Source of the DNA: JACKFE01 sp050248735
GTDB lineage: Bacteria > Nitrospirota > Nitrospiria > Nitrospirales > UBA8639
Direction: 5' to 3'
Length of the DNA stretch: 64,000 nucleotides
Assembly: GCA_050248735.1 (NCBI GenBank)
Contig: JBFWRU010000002.1
Location: 124,001 to 188,000, forward strand
In this document: piece after piece, positions 23,972 through 32,369 of the stretch
Layout: the number at the start of each line of letters is the position of its first letter
Numbering within the stretch: position 1 is the first letter of the stretch
Program-made: the position numbers and the translations under genes
Notes under the pieces: model-generated
The model's database searches: none
The model's input: the letters and a program-made list of their open reading frames with translations, nothing else
What the model was told of the DNA's origin: nothing

Positions 23972-26203
23972 GTGAGGAGAGTCCTCTTTTGTCTGTTCCT
24001 GATTCTGGCTCAAGGTCCGGGTGGGGCTGATGATCCTGCTCGTGCTCAACCCAGTCCAACCCCTGCGCCAGGCTCCTCCCCCGTGTCCACACAAACGGCC
24101 AAAGGGGTTCCCGTTGAAATTCATGCCGAGAGGATTGAATACCGGCAAGAGCGGGAAGAATATTACGCCAAGGGCTCGGTTGACGTGGTGCGTGGTCCGT
24201 TTCATCTCACATCCGATGAAGCGACTCTCCAAAAATTAACGGGACAACTTGTGGCCAAGGGGCATGTGCACGTCCGTGATGCTCATGCGGATATTTGGTC
24301 CGAGGAGCTCCATTTGAACCTCAACACGGAGGCTGGGGTGATCACCCATGGGGAAGTCTTTTATCCCGAACAAAATGCCTTTGTGACCGGTCGGCGTATC
24401 CAACGATTTTCCGAAACACATTTACGCATCAAAGACGGCTCATTTACCAATTGCGATGCCAAAGATGGACAAACCCCCGCCTGGCGGTTTGCCTTTGATG
24501 ATCTCGATTTGGAGTTCGAGGATAGTCTGTTTGGCAAAGGGGTCTGGTTTAAGGTGAATGATGTCCCCCTTGTGCCTCTTCCGACCTTTCGCTATCCCTT
24601 GGGGGCTTCAAGAAAAAGCGGTTTTCTGGTGCCCACGCAGGGGTACGATACGCAATTTGGCTTGAAGTACCGGCAAGGATTTTTTTGGGCGATCAATCCC
24701 AGTCAGGATTTGACCATTGCCCCGCAAATATTAACGAAGCGGGGAGGAGGAGGGGATCTCGAATATCGCTATGTGTGGAATCGGCAAACGAGGGGATGGT
24801 GGGCGGTCAGGTCTCTCTATGATACCGAGCAGGATCGTGGTCGTGCTGAAATCCGAGGAGCACATGTTCAACAATTCTCGCCTGACTTGTCCCTACGAAT
24901 TCTCGCCAATTATTCAACTGATCGAACGGTTCTACAAAATTTTAGCAGTTCCGGTGCGCAGCGGGCCCTTCCGAGCCAGGAAAGTAATATTAATCTCTTG
25001 CAGCGCCTGGATCATGGCGCCCTTTACCTTTGGGGGCAATATCTTCAACCCTTGGGTGCAGGTGGGGATACCACCTTCCAACGGCTTCCCGAAGTCGGAC
25101 ATCGATTTGTGAAACCCAGTGTCTTGGGCAGTCCGATTTCGCTCAATGCCGACACCACGTATGTGCATTTTTGGCGGGAAAACGGATTTAATGTCAGCCG
25201 ATTGGATTTCCTGCCTGGAGCATCCTTCGAAGGACTTCATCTCGGCCATACGTTGGGCTTGCGCCCTCAAGTCAAATTTCGGGAAGTGGTGTATAGCCGC
25301 GGGACCACGGAAAAATCCATCCAAAATCGGGAAACCGTGTGGTTGGGTGCTGAGGCCTACAGCCATCTCTCCAGGCGGTTCACCCTGGGGGGAGGAAACT
25401 GGCTGCGGCATACCATCGAACCGAACGTGATTTATGAATTCGTGCCTCCGACGCAGCAATCGAAATTGGTGCAAGTCGATGCGGTGGATGATCTCAGGGA
25501 AAAAAGTCTGGTGACGTATTCTTTGAAAAACCGGTTGGGCGAAGGGGGTGCCAGTAGTGCCTCCTCAACCTGGGTGGATCTGTTACTGGCCCAAAGCTAT
25601 CATGTGGGCACTCCTCCCCCTCTGGCCTCGAAGTTTTCCGATATCTGGGCCAGGGGGCAATTTCACAAGCCGCTGGCCGGTCCCCACTTCTTATCAGCCT
25701 TGGTCCTGAATGTGGACTCCTTTTTTGATCCCAAAGACACGCAATGGACACAAATCAATACCGATGCGGTGGTTCAAAGCCAGCAATCATGGTACTTCAC
25801 GGTCGGTCAGCGGTATTCCCGGGCCGGGACACGGGTGCGGCGCGGAGATATTTGGAATCCGGTTTCCTTTAATGATGTCCTGGCCCCTGCAGATAAAATC
25901 CTGTTTCTGACGACGGGTGGGGCGGTACGGCTTCCATTGGGCGTGACGGTGGGAACCCGCTGGTATCATGATTTCCGGACAGGGAAAACGGCTGAGTGGG
26001 ATGTGATGGGTTTATACCAAAATCCCTGTAAATGTTTTTCCGTGGGGGTCTATTACATTCAGTTGCCGGACCGGAAGCAATATGATTTTCTTATTAGCCT
26101 GACCGGGTTATGGGGGACCCAGGGGTATGGCACGGAACTCATGAAAATGATTCTGGGTCCCATTATGGGAAATGAACGAGGGGTGCCGTGGCATTATCGG
26201 TAG
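23972..26203 (+). CDS. lptD: LPS-assembly outer membrane protein LptD
   Basis: The protein has 743 residues. From the GTG at 23972, four bases after the folC stop, it opens with a signal peptide (MRRVLFCLFLILAQ...), which is why I prefer this start to the TTG at 23909 inside folC. The N-terminal OstA/LptA-like jellyroll (about 45-150) includes VEIHAERIEYRQEREEYYAKG and LTGQLVAKGHVHVRD. The LptD barrel domain follows, with PLPTFRYPLGASRKSGFLVP and many beta strands to the C terminus. It receives lipopolysaccharide from the periplasmic bridge and inserts it in the outer leaflet. NCDAKDGQTPAW and PCKCFSVGVYY hold the Cys residues available for disulfides. It proves an LPS-type outer membrane. 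Confidence 0.92.
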   Translation: MRRVLFCLFLILAQGPGGADDPARAQPSPTPAPGSSPVSTQTAKGVPVEIHAERIEYRQEREEYYAKGSVDVVRGPFHLTSDEATLQKLTGQLVAKGHVHVRDAHADIWSEELHLNLNTEAGVITHGEVFYPEQNAFVTGRRIQRFSETHLRIKDGSFTNCDAKDGQTPAWRFAFDDLDLEFEDSLFGKGVWFKVNDVPLVPLPTFRYPLGASRKSGFLVPTQGYDTQFGLKYRQGFFWAINPSQDLTIAPQILTKRGGGGDLEYRYVWNRQTRGWWAVRSLYDTEQDRGRAEIRGAHVQQFSPDLSLRILANYSTDRTVLQNFSSSGAQRALPSQESNINLLQRLDHGALYLWGQYLQPLGAGGDTTFQRLPEVGHRFVKPSVLGSPISLNADTTYVHFWRENGFNVSRLDFLPGASFEGLHLGHTLGLRPQVKFREVVYSRGTTEKSIQNRETVWLGAEAYSHLSRRFTLGGGNWLRHTIEPNVIYEFVPPTQQSKLVQVDAVDDLREKSLVTYSLKNRLGEGGASSASSTWVDLLLAQSYHVGTPPPLASKFSDIWARGQFHKPLAGPHFLSALVLNVDSFFDPKDTQWTQINTDAVVQSQQSWYFTVGQRYSRAGTRVRRGDIWNPVSFNDVLAPADKILFLTTGGAVRLPLGVTVGTRWYHDFRTGKTAEWDVMGLYQNPCKCFSVGVYYIQLPDRKQYDFLISLTGLWGTQGYGTELMKMILGPIMGNERGVPWHYR

Positions 26204-26826
26204 GTCGCATCGCGGTTTGGGGACTGGCCTGTGTGTTATGCCATATCCCGCTGCTCTCTCTGGCGCAAAATCTCATTACCGACCAAGTCAGTATCACCGT
26301 TGAACGCGGAAAAATTTTTGGTATCACATCGGGAGAGGGCATCGCCCGCCAGTTTTTGGCCAGTGGCGAAGAAATCCTGATCATTGAAACGCAGGGTGTG
26401 ACGGGTTATGTGCAAACCACCAAACGGTTGCTGGGATTTTCGGGACGAATGCTGCGGTGGGTGGAGTTTCCTCTTTCAACAGGTGAGGAGATTGTGGAAT
26501 GGACGGTGACACCTTGGATGGTGGTCGTGATTGGGAAACGACAGGGCTATGGGTTTCAAAGTGACCTCGGCCGTTGGAAAAAGGAATCCTGGGGAGCTGG
26601 AGAGATGGTTGGGCATGTTCGTGTAAAAAGCCATGTGGGACTGGTGACCACGAATCGTCGGGCCATGGCCTTTTCGGCCATTACCGGCGGATTCTTTTCG
26701 CAGGACCTGTTAGTGCCGATAGGAAACCAGGATGTGCAGATCAATGATCATATCGTGCTGCTCCATATGGAGGCACGAACGTTTGTGTTTCGATCGGGTC
26801 TGGCCTTATGGACCGAATTGCCCTAA
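26188..26826 (+). CDS. Secreted repeat protein (beta-propeller-like), overlaps lptD
   Basis: The protein has 212 residues and starts at a GTG inside the end of lptD (16-base overlap). A signal peptide covers about 1-26. The body shows four copies of a unit of roughly 39 residues that begins with an aromatic-Phe-Ser/Gln pattern (LLGFSGRMLRW, GYGFQSDLGRW, AMAFSAITGG, TFVFRSGLALW) and continues with two or three beta strands; this suggests a small beta-propeller or related repeat fold. I do not recognise a named family. Coupling to lptD hints at an envelope role, but this is inference from position. Confidence 0.6.
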   Translation: MALSVGRIAVWGLACVLCHIPLLSLAQNLITDQVSITVERGKIFGITSGEGIARQFLASGEEILIIETQGVTGYVQTTKRLLGFSGRMLRWVEFPLSTGEEIVEWTVTPWMVVVIGKRQGYGFQSDLGRWKKESWGAGEMVGHVRVKSHVGLVTTNRRAMAFSAITGGFFSQDLLVPIGNQDVQINDHIVLLHMEARTFVFRSGLALWTELP

Positions 26827-26851
26827 AGTGGTGAACGAAGGTTGTCAGGGA

Positions 26852-27079
26852 TTAGTTCGATGAGAGTCCACAAACCGGTTGCACGGTTTGGGTGAGTCCG
26901 GGGTAGTCCAGACCGATGGGTTTATTCGAACAATGCTTTCCCCACCACTGGATCACTTCCTGGAGAAAGGGATCTTCCGGACCCGAGGCAAACAGATGAC
27001 CATAGAGATACCCGGTTTGCGTATCAAACAGAATGAAGATGGGCATGGATGCCCGTTCCGGTATGGGGTTTGATTCCAT
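26852..27079 (-). CDS. Small hypothetical protein
   Basis: The protein has 75 residues. The frame is open back to 27397, but only this part has codon use like the neighbours, and GAGG lies nine bases before the ATG at 27079; an inner Met (MPIFILFDTQTGYLYGH) is another possible start. The first strand-like segment and WWGKHC in the middle suggest a small folded protein, without any family I can name. It lies convergent to the lptD-linked gene and divergent from the sigma-54 regulator, in a stretch that would otherwise hold about 550 bases without a gene. It could still be a chance frame. Confidence 0.35.
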   Translation of the reverse strand: MESNPIPERASMPIFILFDTQTGYLYGHLFASGPEDPFLQEVIQWWGKHCSNKPIGLDYPGLTQTVQPVCGLSSN

Positions 27080-27377
27080 TGAGGGGTTCCTCTGGTCCGT
27101 GTCATCCTTTCCAATGGGGTCAAATATCCTTGTCGGACAATCGAATGATTTCTTAAATATCTGAAAAATGATGATGGCAGGCTTTGTTTCCAAGAAGGGC
27201 CGTCGTTGGTGTCGGAGAGAGGAAGGAGCGTGGGGTGAGTGGATATTCAAGACCGGATTGGTTGAGAGGGAGGACGGTTCGTCTTCCTGAATCAAGCAAG
27301 GGAACGCAATACGATTATTCGGATGAAGCCACCGGGCAGATACATCCTCATTAACTTTTTTGGGCAGGAGGTTTTCT

Positions 27378-28838
27378 ATGGGAATCGACGATTCCACTGA
27401 ATCCCCTTATGGCGACACCATGGCGCATATCCTTCTTGTGGAAGATGAGGCCGACGTTCGAGAGTCTCTGAAGTCTCAACTTGAGGGAGAAGGTCATGAA
27501 GTGGTCTGTACCGAATCGGGGATCGAGGCGTTGGCTCTTGCTGAAAGTTCAAAATTCGACATCGTTCTGACGGATGTGATGCTTCCTGACCTCAACGGTC
27601 TGGAGTTGGTCCAACGACTGAAACTATTACCGCATAAGCCGGTAATCGTGGTCATGACGGGCTATGGCTCTGTTGAAATGGCGGTGAAGGCCATTAAAGC
27701 CGGTGCGTTTGAATTTCTTCAAAAGCCATTTTCGGTTGATGTCCTGAGTGCCATGGTGGCCAGTGCGCTTCGGGTCAAGGCCCTTCATGAGGAAAATCAG
27801 GAACTCCGGAAAACTGTTAAAGGGCAATTCAGTTTGGGGCGCTTAATCAGCTCCAGTCACGTCATGAAAGATGTCTTCCGCCTGGTAGAATGCGTGGCTG
27901 ATACCGACAGTACCGTTCTGGTGTTGGGAGAAAGTGGAACAGGGAAGGAACTCATCGCGCAAACGATCCATTTCAACAGCCTCAGACGAAAGGGCAATCT
28001 CGTTCCCGTGAATTGCGGTGCGATTCCGGAAGCCTTGTTGGAAAGCGAATTATTCGGCCATGAGAAAGGCGCATTTACCGGTGCGATCGCTTCCAGGGTG
28101 GGTCGGTTTGAATTGGCGGCAGGGGGGACGATTTTCCTGGATGAAATCGGCGACTTGAGTCCTCCCCTCCAGGTAAAACTTCTTCGTGTGCTCCAGGAAC
28201 GGACGTTTGAACGGGTTGGCGGGACGCGCACCTATAAAACCGATGCCCGGGTGATCGCCGCCACGAATCAGGATCTTGAAACGTTGGTAGCTGCCAAACA
28301 ATTCCGTGAGGACCTCTTTTATCGGCTCAATGTGGTTCCGGTGATTGTACCCCCGCTTCGTCAGCGGGTGGAGGATATCCCGCTGTTGATTCAGCATTTT
28401 GTGAACCAGTTTAATGATCGGCGGGGAGCTGAACTGGCTGGCGTGACACCAAGTGCGATGGCGCTGCTCTGTGAATATTCCTGGCCTGGAAATGTCCGGG
28501 AACTCGGGAATATTGTGGAGCGGATCGCTATTCTGAAACGGAAGGGCTATCTTGAAGTGGAGGATTTGCCGGAGAAAATCCGTCAACAGCCCATGCCGTC
28601 TATTCCGAATGTCCCGGCGGCTATTCCGGTTGGCGGGCTGGATTTATCCCGTGCCGTGGAGGAATTTGAAAATCGCCTTATTCTCGAAGCCCTGGAACGA
28701 ACGAATTGGGTCAAGAGCAAAGCCGCCCGGCTCCTGCAAATTAATCGAACAACCCTGATTGAAAAACTCAAGAAAAAATCACTGGCTGAAGTTGTGGCAC
28801 AACGGACCGGTCCATCCGATGACGCCACAGACTCCTGA
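27378..28838 (+). CDS. Sigma-54-dependent response regulator, NtrC family (flagellar)
   Basis: The protein has 486 residues from the ATG at 27378, which has AGGAGG seven bases upstream. The receiver domain (about 16-130) has the acidic pair VEDE, the phosphoacceptor D66 and K117. The AAA+ domain carries Walker A GESGTGKE at 184-191 and the sigma-54 contact loop GAFTGA at 231-236, then LDEIGDLSPPLQVKLLRVLQE and WPGNVRELGN. A Fis-type helix-turn-helix closes the chain (KSKAARLLQINRTTLIEKLKK). It activates sigma-54 promoters when phosphorylated. Upstream of the flagellar genes, it is a candidate upper-level regulator (FleQ/FlrA role); unlike FleQ it has a complete receiver. Its own kinase is not adjacent. 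Confidence 0.85.
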   Translation: MGIDDSTESPYGDTMAHILLVEDEADVRESLKSQLEGEGHEVVCTESGIEALALAESSKFDIVLTDVMLPDLNGLELVQRLKLLPHKPVIVVMTGYGSVEMAVKAIKAGAFEFLQKPFSVDVLSAMVASALRVKALHEENQELRKTVKGQFSLGRLISSSHVMKDVFRLVECVADTDSTVLVLGESGTGKELIAQTIHFNSLRRKGNLVPVNCGAIPEALLESELFGHEKGAFTGAIASRVGRFELAAGGTIFLDEIGDLSPPLQVKLLRVLQERTFERVGGTRTYKTDARVIAATNQDLETLVAAKQFREDLFYRLNVVPVIVPPLRQRVEDIPLLIQHFVNQFNDRRGAELAGVTPSAMALLCEYSWPGNVRELGNIVERIAILKRKGYLEVEDLPEKIRQQPMPSIPNVPAAIPVGGLDLSRAVEEFENRLILEALERTNWVKSKAARLLQINRTTLIEKLKKKSLAEVVAQRTGPSDDATDS

Positions 28839-28969
28839 GCACAAGTCTTTTCCGATCATGTCTCTCCGGTTCTGGTCGGGTAATCAACTGGTCTGTTCTT
28901 TCTCCCATATCTTCTGATCTCTCACCCCGAACCCTCACTGGTGAAATTTTTCCTAGCCCGGTGTTTTGA

Positions 28970-28998
28970 CCATCCCGTCAAGGCTTTGACGGGGATGG
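28970..28998 (+). repeat. Strong hairpin between the regulator and TPR genes
   Basis: CCATCCCGTCAA (28970-28981) pairs with TTGACGGGGATGG (28986-28998) with one bulged base and a four-base loop. No T run follows on either strand, so it is not a standard intrinsic terminator. It is the only notable structure in the 297 bases from 28839 to 29135. Confidence 0.45.
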
Positions 28999-29135
28999 GT
29001 TATCTTCGCCTACCTCGGCCATCAAAAAGTTCCTGAGTTTTCAACAGTTTTTTTTCGAGAAACATTTTGCCGGGGGTTCTTTTTTCCGGTCTGGTTCTTG
29101 CTGATTCGAGCATTGGTCCTGGAGCTCCGATTCAC

Positions 29136-31214
29136 GTGAGGGTAATTGTTGGAACCGTATTATGGTGTCTGTCGTTTCCGGGAGTGGTCCTGGGAGGGGC
29201 GTGTGGGGAGTTTCCCTGGCAATTTCCAAAGGACATGGTGATGCCAACAGTGTTAGTCGAAGGACAGAGAGCCCAGAAAGCCGGACAGTGGGTGGAAGCC
29301 CGTCAACAATTCATGACATTTCTCACGGAACATCAAGAAGGCAGTTTTTCCGAAGGAGTCATATTTCTCCTGGCATCCCTGCCTGATCCCAACGACGATC
29401 CGGGCATGGAATTTTTGAAACAAATCGAGCGGCTTCAACATGCACGTCATGAGCGTCCCCAAAGCCCCTATGCACCGTGGGCGTTATGCATGATGGGGGA
29501 ATTGTATTGGAGTGTGGGATGGTATTCGGAGGCCAACGGGTTGTTCGAGGAATTTTTGCAAACCTACCCGGAGTCTCCGTTGGCAGGTGGGGTCATGATA
29601 GAGGCCGGACGTGGGTATTTGGAAAATCGTCAATTTTTGGAAGCGGCATTGATTTACCGACGAGTGATTGAACAACCCAAATGGGAACCCCATCGAATGA
29701 AGGCGGCATTGGGATTGGCCGACGCCACCGCCCTATCCTCCGCATGGAAGCAGGCATCCTATTGGTATCAGGTCGTCGAGGCCGAAAATCCTGAACTCCT
29801 ACGGGGTTCTCCGGAGTCATTGTTGAATTTTGGAGAAACCCACCGGGCGAAAGGACAAAGGGTTCAGGCGAGGATGAAATATTTGACCGCCATTAATTTA
29901 CATCCGCGCTCACCGCAATCCGGGAAATCTCTCATCCGCCTCTCCGAAGACATGTTTCAAGCCGGCTATGAGTTTCTGGGGTTGTGGTTTGCCGAGCAAG
30001 CCAACCGGCAATTTCAAGGGGAGGAGGCCGGTCGCCGGGGGCAGGGGGCTTTGATGCGATGGGCGGTGGGTTTTCTGAAAAAAGAGCATTCGAAGGAGGA
30101 CTGGGTTGAGGTCTATCGACGACTGAATGAATTGGAAGTGTATTTCTCGGTGTCCTGGGATCATGTCTTGGAATCGGCCAGAGTGCTGAGTCGGGCACCT
30201 GAAGTCGATTTGGCGGAAGAGAGTGCCATGTGGATGGCGTATGGTTATGAACAACTGGGGGACACCCAGGAAGCCATTAAGGCGTTTGCGCATCTGGTGG
30301 TGAACGGGACTTCTCCTTCGACTCGTGAAGAGGCGCAGACCCATCTCCGCGACTTGCTGGATACGTCCATAAAGATGTTTTTGAAAAAAAAGGATTGGGT
30401 GGGATTATTAAAGTTTCATGCCGAACATCAAGATGCCTTTCATGTGTTGCCGGCTAATCGGGGGGAGGTCTTGGCTGTCGCCAAGGCCTACCAGGCCGTG
30501 GCGTTACCTGAGCAAGCGCTGAAATGGTACGACCGGTTGCTGGCCGACAATTCTCAATTGCCCTTTCGGGAAGAGATCATGTTTCGGAAAGTCAGATTGG
30601 CCGATGAACTGAAGCAGAGCGAGCGAATCCAGGAGTTCGGCAAAGGCTATCTTCACGACTTCCCGAATGGAAAATGGAGTGGAACGGTATTGACGCTCCT
30701 GGGAATTGATGCAGCCAGGAATAAGCATTTTGAGGAGGCTATCGCGCATTTCACCGGTGCGTTGGAACAGCTTGAGGATCCTGAAGGCAAGCGGTTTGTG
30801 CTACGGAGTCGCGGACGGACCTATCAGGCGATGAATCAAATGGAAAACGCTCAGTCGGATTATCAAGTCTTGGTGAAACACCAACCGCCCCTGATCAACG
30901 ATATGGTGCGCTTGGGTGATGTCTTGTTTGATCAGGGTGACTACGCGGACGCGGTGCCGGTGTATCAGCATGTTCGAGCCCAGGAGGTTTCTCCTGAAGT
31001 GAAAGCGTGGGTGACCTACCGCTTAGGTCTCACCTTTGAACGAATGGGAAACTCTCGCGAAGGGGAGACGTTACTCAAAAGTGTGCGTGAACAGGAGGTT
31101 AAACCGCCCGACGTGGAGCATTCCATTGGTTTGGCGGCTGGAGCCGTCCTGGAAGAATTTTCCCTGCAAGCCCAACCTCGTGAGGTGGATGATCGTGGCT
31201 CGAACAAACGCTAA
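29136..31214 (+). CDS. TPR-repeat protein in the flagellar regulator operon
   Basis: The protein has 692 residues from the GTG at 29136, chosen because GGAGCT lies upstream and a signal-like segment follows at once (VRVIVGTVLWCLSFPGVVLG, then a Cys). The frame is open back to 29067. The rest is helical and made of tetratricopeptide-like units, for example EANGLFEEFLQTYPESPLAGG, EAALIYRRVIEQPKWEPHRMKAAL-type pairs, and several later copies with DYADAVPVYQHV. Export with a lipid or helical anchor is possible, since LGGAC resembles but does not match a lipobox. Its end overlaps the histidine kinase gene by 26 bases. TPR proteins act as scaffolds; the partner here is unknown. Confidence 0.65.
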   Translation: MRVIVGTVLWCLSFPGVVLGGACGEFPWQFPKDMVMPTVLVEGQRAQKAGQWVEARQQFMTFLTEHQEGSFSEGVIFLLASLPDPNDDPGMEFLKQIERLQHARHERPQSPYAPWALCMMGELYWSVGWYSEANGLFEEFLQTYPESPLAGGVMIEAGRGYLENRQFLEAALIYRRVIEQPKWEPHRMKAALGLADATALSSAWKQASYWYQVVEAENPELLRGSPESLLNFGETHRAKGQRVQARMKYLTAINLHPRSPQSGKSLIRLSEDMFQAGYEFLGLWFAEQANRQFQGEEAGRRGQGALMRWAVGFLKKEHSKEDWVEVYRRLNELEVYFSVSWDHVLESARVLSRAPEVDLAEESAMWMAYGYEQLGDTQEAIKAFAHLVVNGTSPSTREEAQTHLRDLLDTSIKMFLKKKDWVGLLKFHAEHQDAFHVLPANRGEVLAVAKAYQAVALPEQALKWYDRLLADNSQLPFREEIMFRKVRLADELKQSERIQEFGKGYLHDFPNGKWSGTVLTLLGIDAARNKHFEEAIAHFTGALEQLEDPEGKRFVLRSRGRTYQAMNQMENAQSDYQVLVKHQPPLINDMVRLGDVLFDQGDYADAVPVYQHVRAQEVSPEVKAWVTYRLGLTFERMGNSREGETLLKSVREQEVKPPDVEHSIGLAAGAVLEEFSLQAQPREVDDRGSNKR

Positions 31215-32358
31215 ACCTCCTGTGCCGCCATTTCTCTCTCCGTCGAGGGATTCTCATTGGTCCTCCCTGGGAGCGATGACGGATTCCTCGGTACGGGAAC
31301 GATCGTTGAAGCTGGCGTTTGAGACGCGTCCGTTACCTCACCAACACGTGGTGAGTCAGTTAGTGAATGTGGTGAATGGGATGCCGGTGCCTGCCTTGTT
31401 ACTGACTCAAGCCGGAAGAATCCTGACCGTAAATTCTGGTGCGAGGTCCCTGATGTCTGATGTGGACGGGGACGTCCTTGGGCACCAGGAACAGAACCTG
31501 TGGGAGGCGCTTGGTTGGCCCGCAGTGCCCTTCTGTCACTGGAATTGGAATGGAAACCTGGTGTCGGCATGGGACTGTGTCCTTGGACGGTCTTCCGATC
31601 TGCCAGATTTGAAGATTCGCTATTTGACCACACAAACTGCGGTGAACAATGACCGGGAAATCCGTCAACAACATCTGGCTGCCCTGGGCCAGGAGGTTAT
31701 GCGTGTGGCCCACGATATTCGTAATCCGCTGACCAGCTTGGAATGGTTTGCCACCCTGTTGGGAAAGGACGGGCAATCCCTTCACGAACGGAAGGACCTG
31801 GTGGATCATTTGGTGCATGCCATTCGAACCCTGGATGCCTCGCTGGCGAATGTCTTGATCTTTGCCAAGCCGATTCATGTGGACAAGCAATGTGTTCGGA
31901 TCTCCCGATTGTTGAGCGAGGTGGAATGGTTGGCTCTTCATCCTCTGCGCCAAAAAGAGATCACCATTCATCGGTCGGTGGAGCCGGGTCTGGATGAGTT
32001 GCAGGGAGATGAGTCCTTATTGAGCCGGGCCGTGTTGAATGTGGTGTTGAATGCGATCCAGGTATCGCCAGCAGGGGGACGGATCGAAATCCTGTGTCAG
32101 CGGGTGGTGCGACAGAAGGCAGGTCAAGTACCCGGCCGGGAAAGACGGGCTATCCAAATCATGATTCGGGATTTTGGATGCGGAATTCCTCCGGAAGAGG
32201 TGAACAACATTTTCGACCCATTTTTTTCGAAACGGAAAGGGGGAACCGGGTTAGGGTTGTCAATCGTGAAACATATTATGAGCGCTCATCATGGCTTGAT
32301 TAATGTACAGAGTGAACACGGAAAGGGCACGACCGTCTGTCTGGTCCTTCCTCAGTAA
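31189..32358 (+). CDS. Soluble sensor histidine kinase (FlrB/FleS-like)
   Basis: The protein has 389 residues from the ATG at 31189; the ATG at 31276 is a shorter alternative. A PAS-like segment (VVNGMPVPALLLTQAGRILTVNSGAR) precedes the HisKA helix with the phosphoacceptor in VAHDIRNPLTSLEW. The ATPase has the N box AVLNVVLNAIQVSP, the G1 box DFGCGIPPEEV, F box IFDPFFSKRKGG and G2 box TGLGLSIVKHIMSAHHG. There is no membrane segment, as in the flagellar kinases FlrB and FleS. It lies 11 bases before the second sigma-54 regulator, so it most likely phosphorylates that protein to switch on middle flagellar genes. Confidence 0.82.
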   Translation: MIVARTNAKPPVPPFLSPSRDSHWSSLGAMTDSSVRERSLKLAFETRPLPHQHVVSQLVNVVNGMPVPALLLTQAGRILTVNSGARSLMSDVDGDVLGHQEQNLWEALGWPAVPFCHWNWNGNLVSAWDCVLGRSSDLPDLKIRYLTTQTAVNNDREIRQQHLAALGQEVMRVAHDIRNPLTSLEWFATLLGKDGQSLHERKDLVDHLVHAIRTLDASLANVLIFAKPIHVDKQCVRISRLLSEVEWLALHPLRQKEITIHRSVEPGLDELQGDESLLSRAVLNVVLNAIQVSPAGGRIEILCQRVVRQKAGQVPGRERRAIQIMIRDFGCGIPPEEVNNIFDPFFSKRKGGTGLGLSIVKHIMSAHHGLINVQSEHGKGTTVCLVLPQ

Positions 32359-32369
32359 AGGAGAGTGGT

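Noticed and set aside
27080..27397. N-terminal extension of the small minus-strand gene at 26852
   Set aside because: It overlaps the start and binding site of the sigma-54 regulator and has poor codon use; only the part from 27079 on looks coding.
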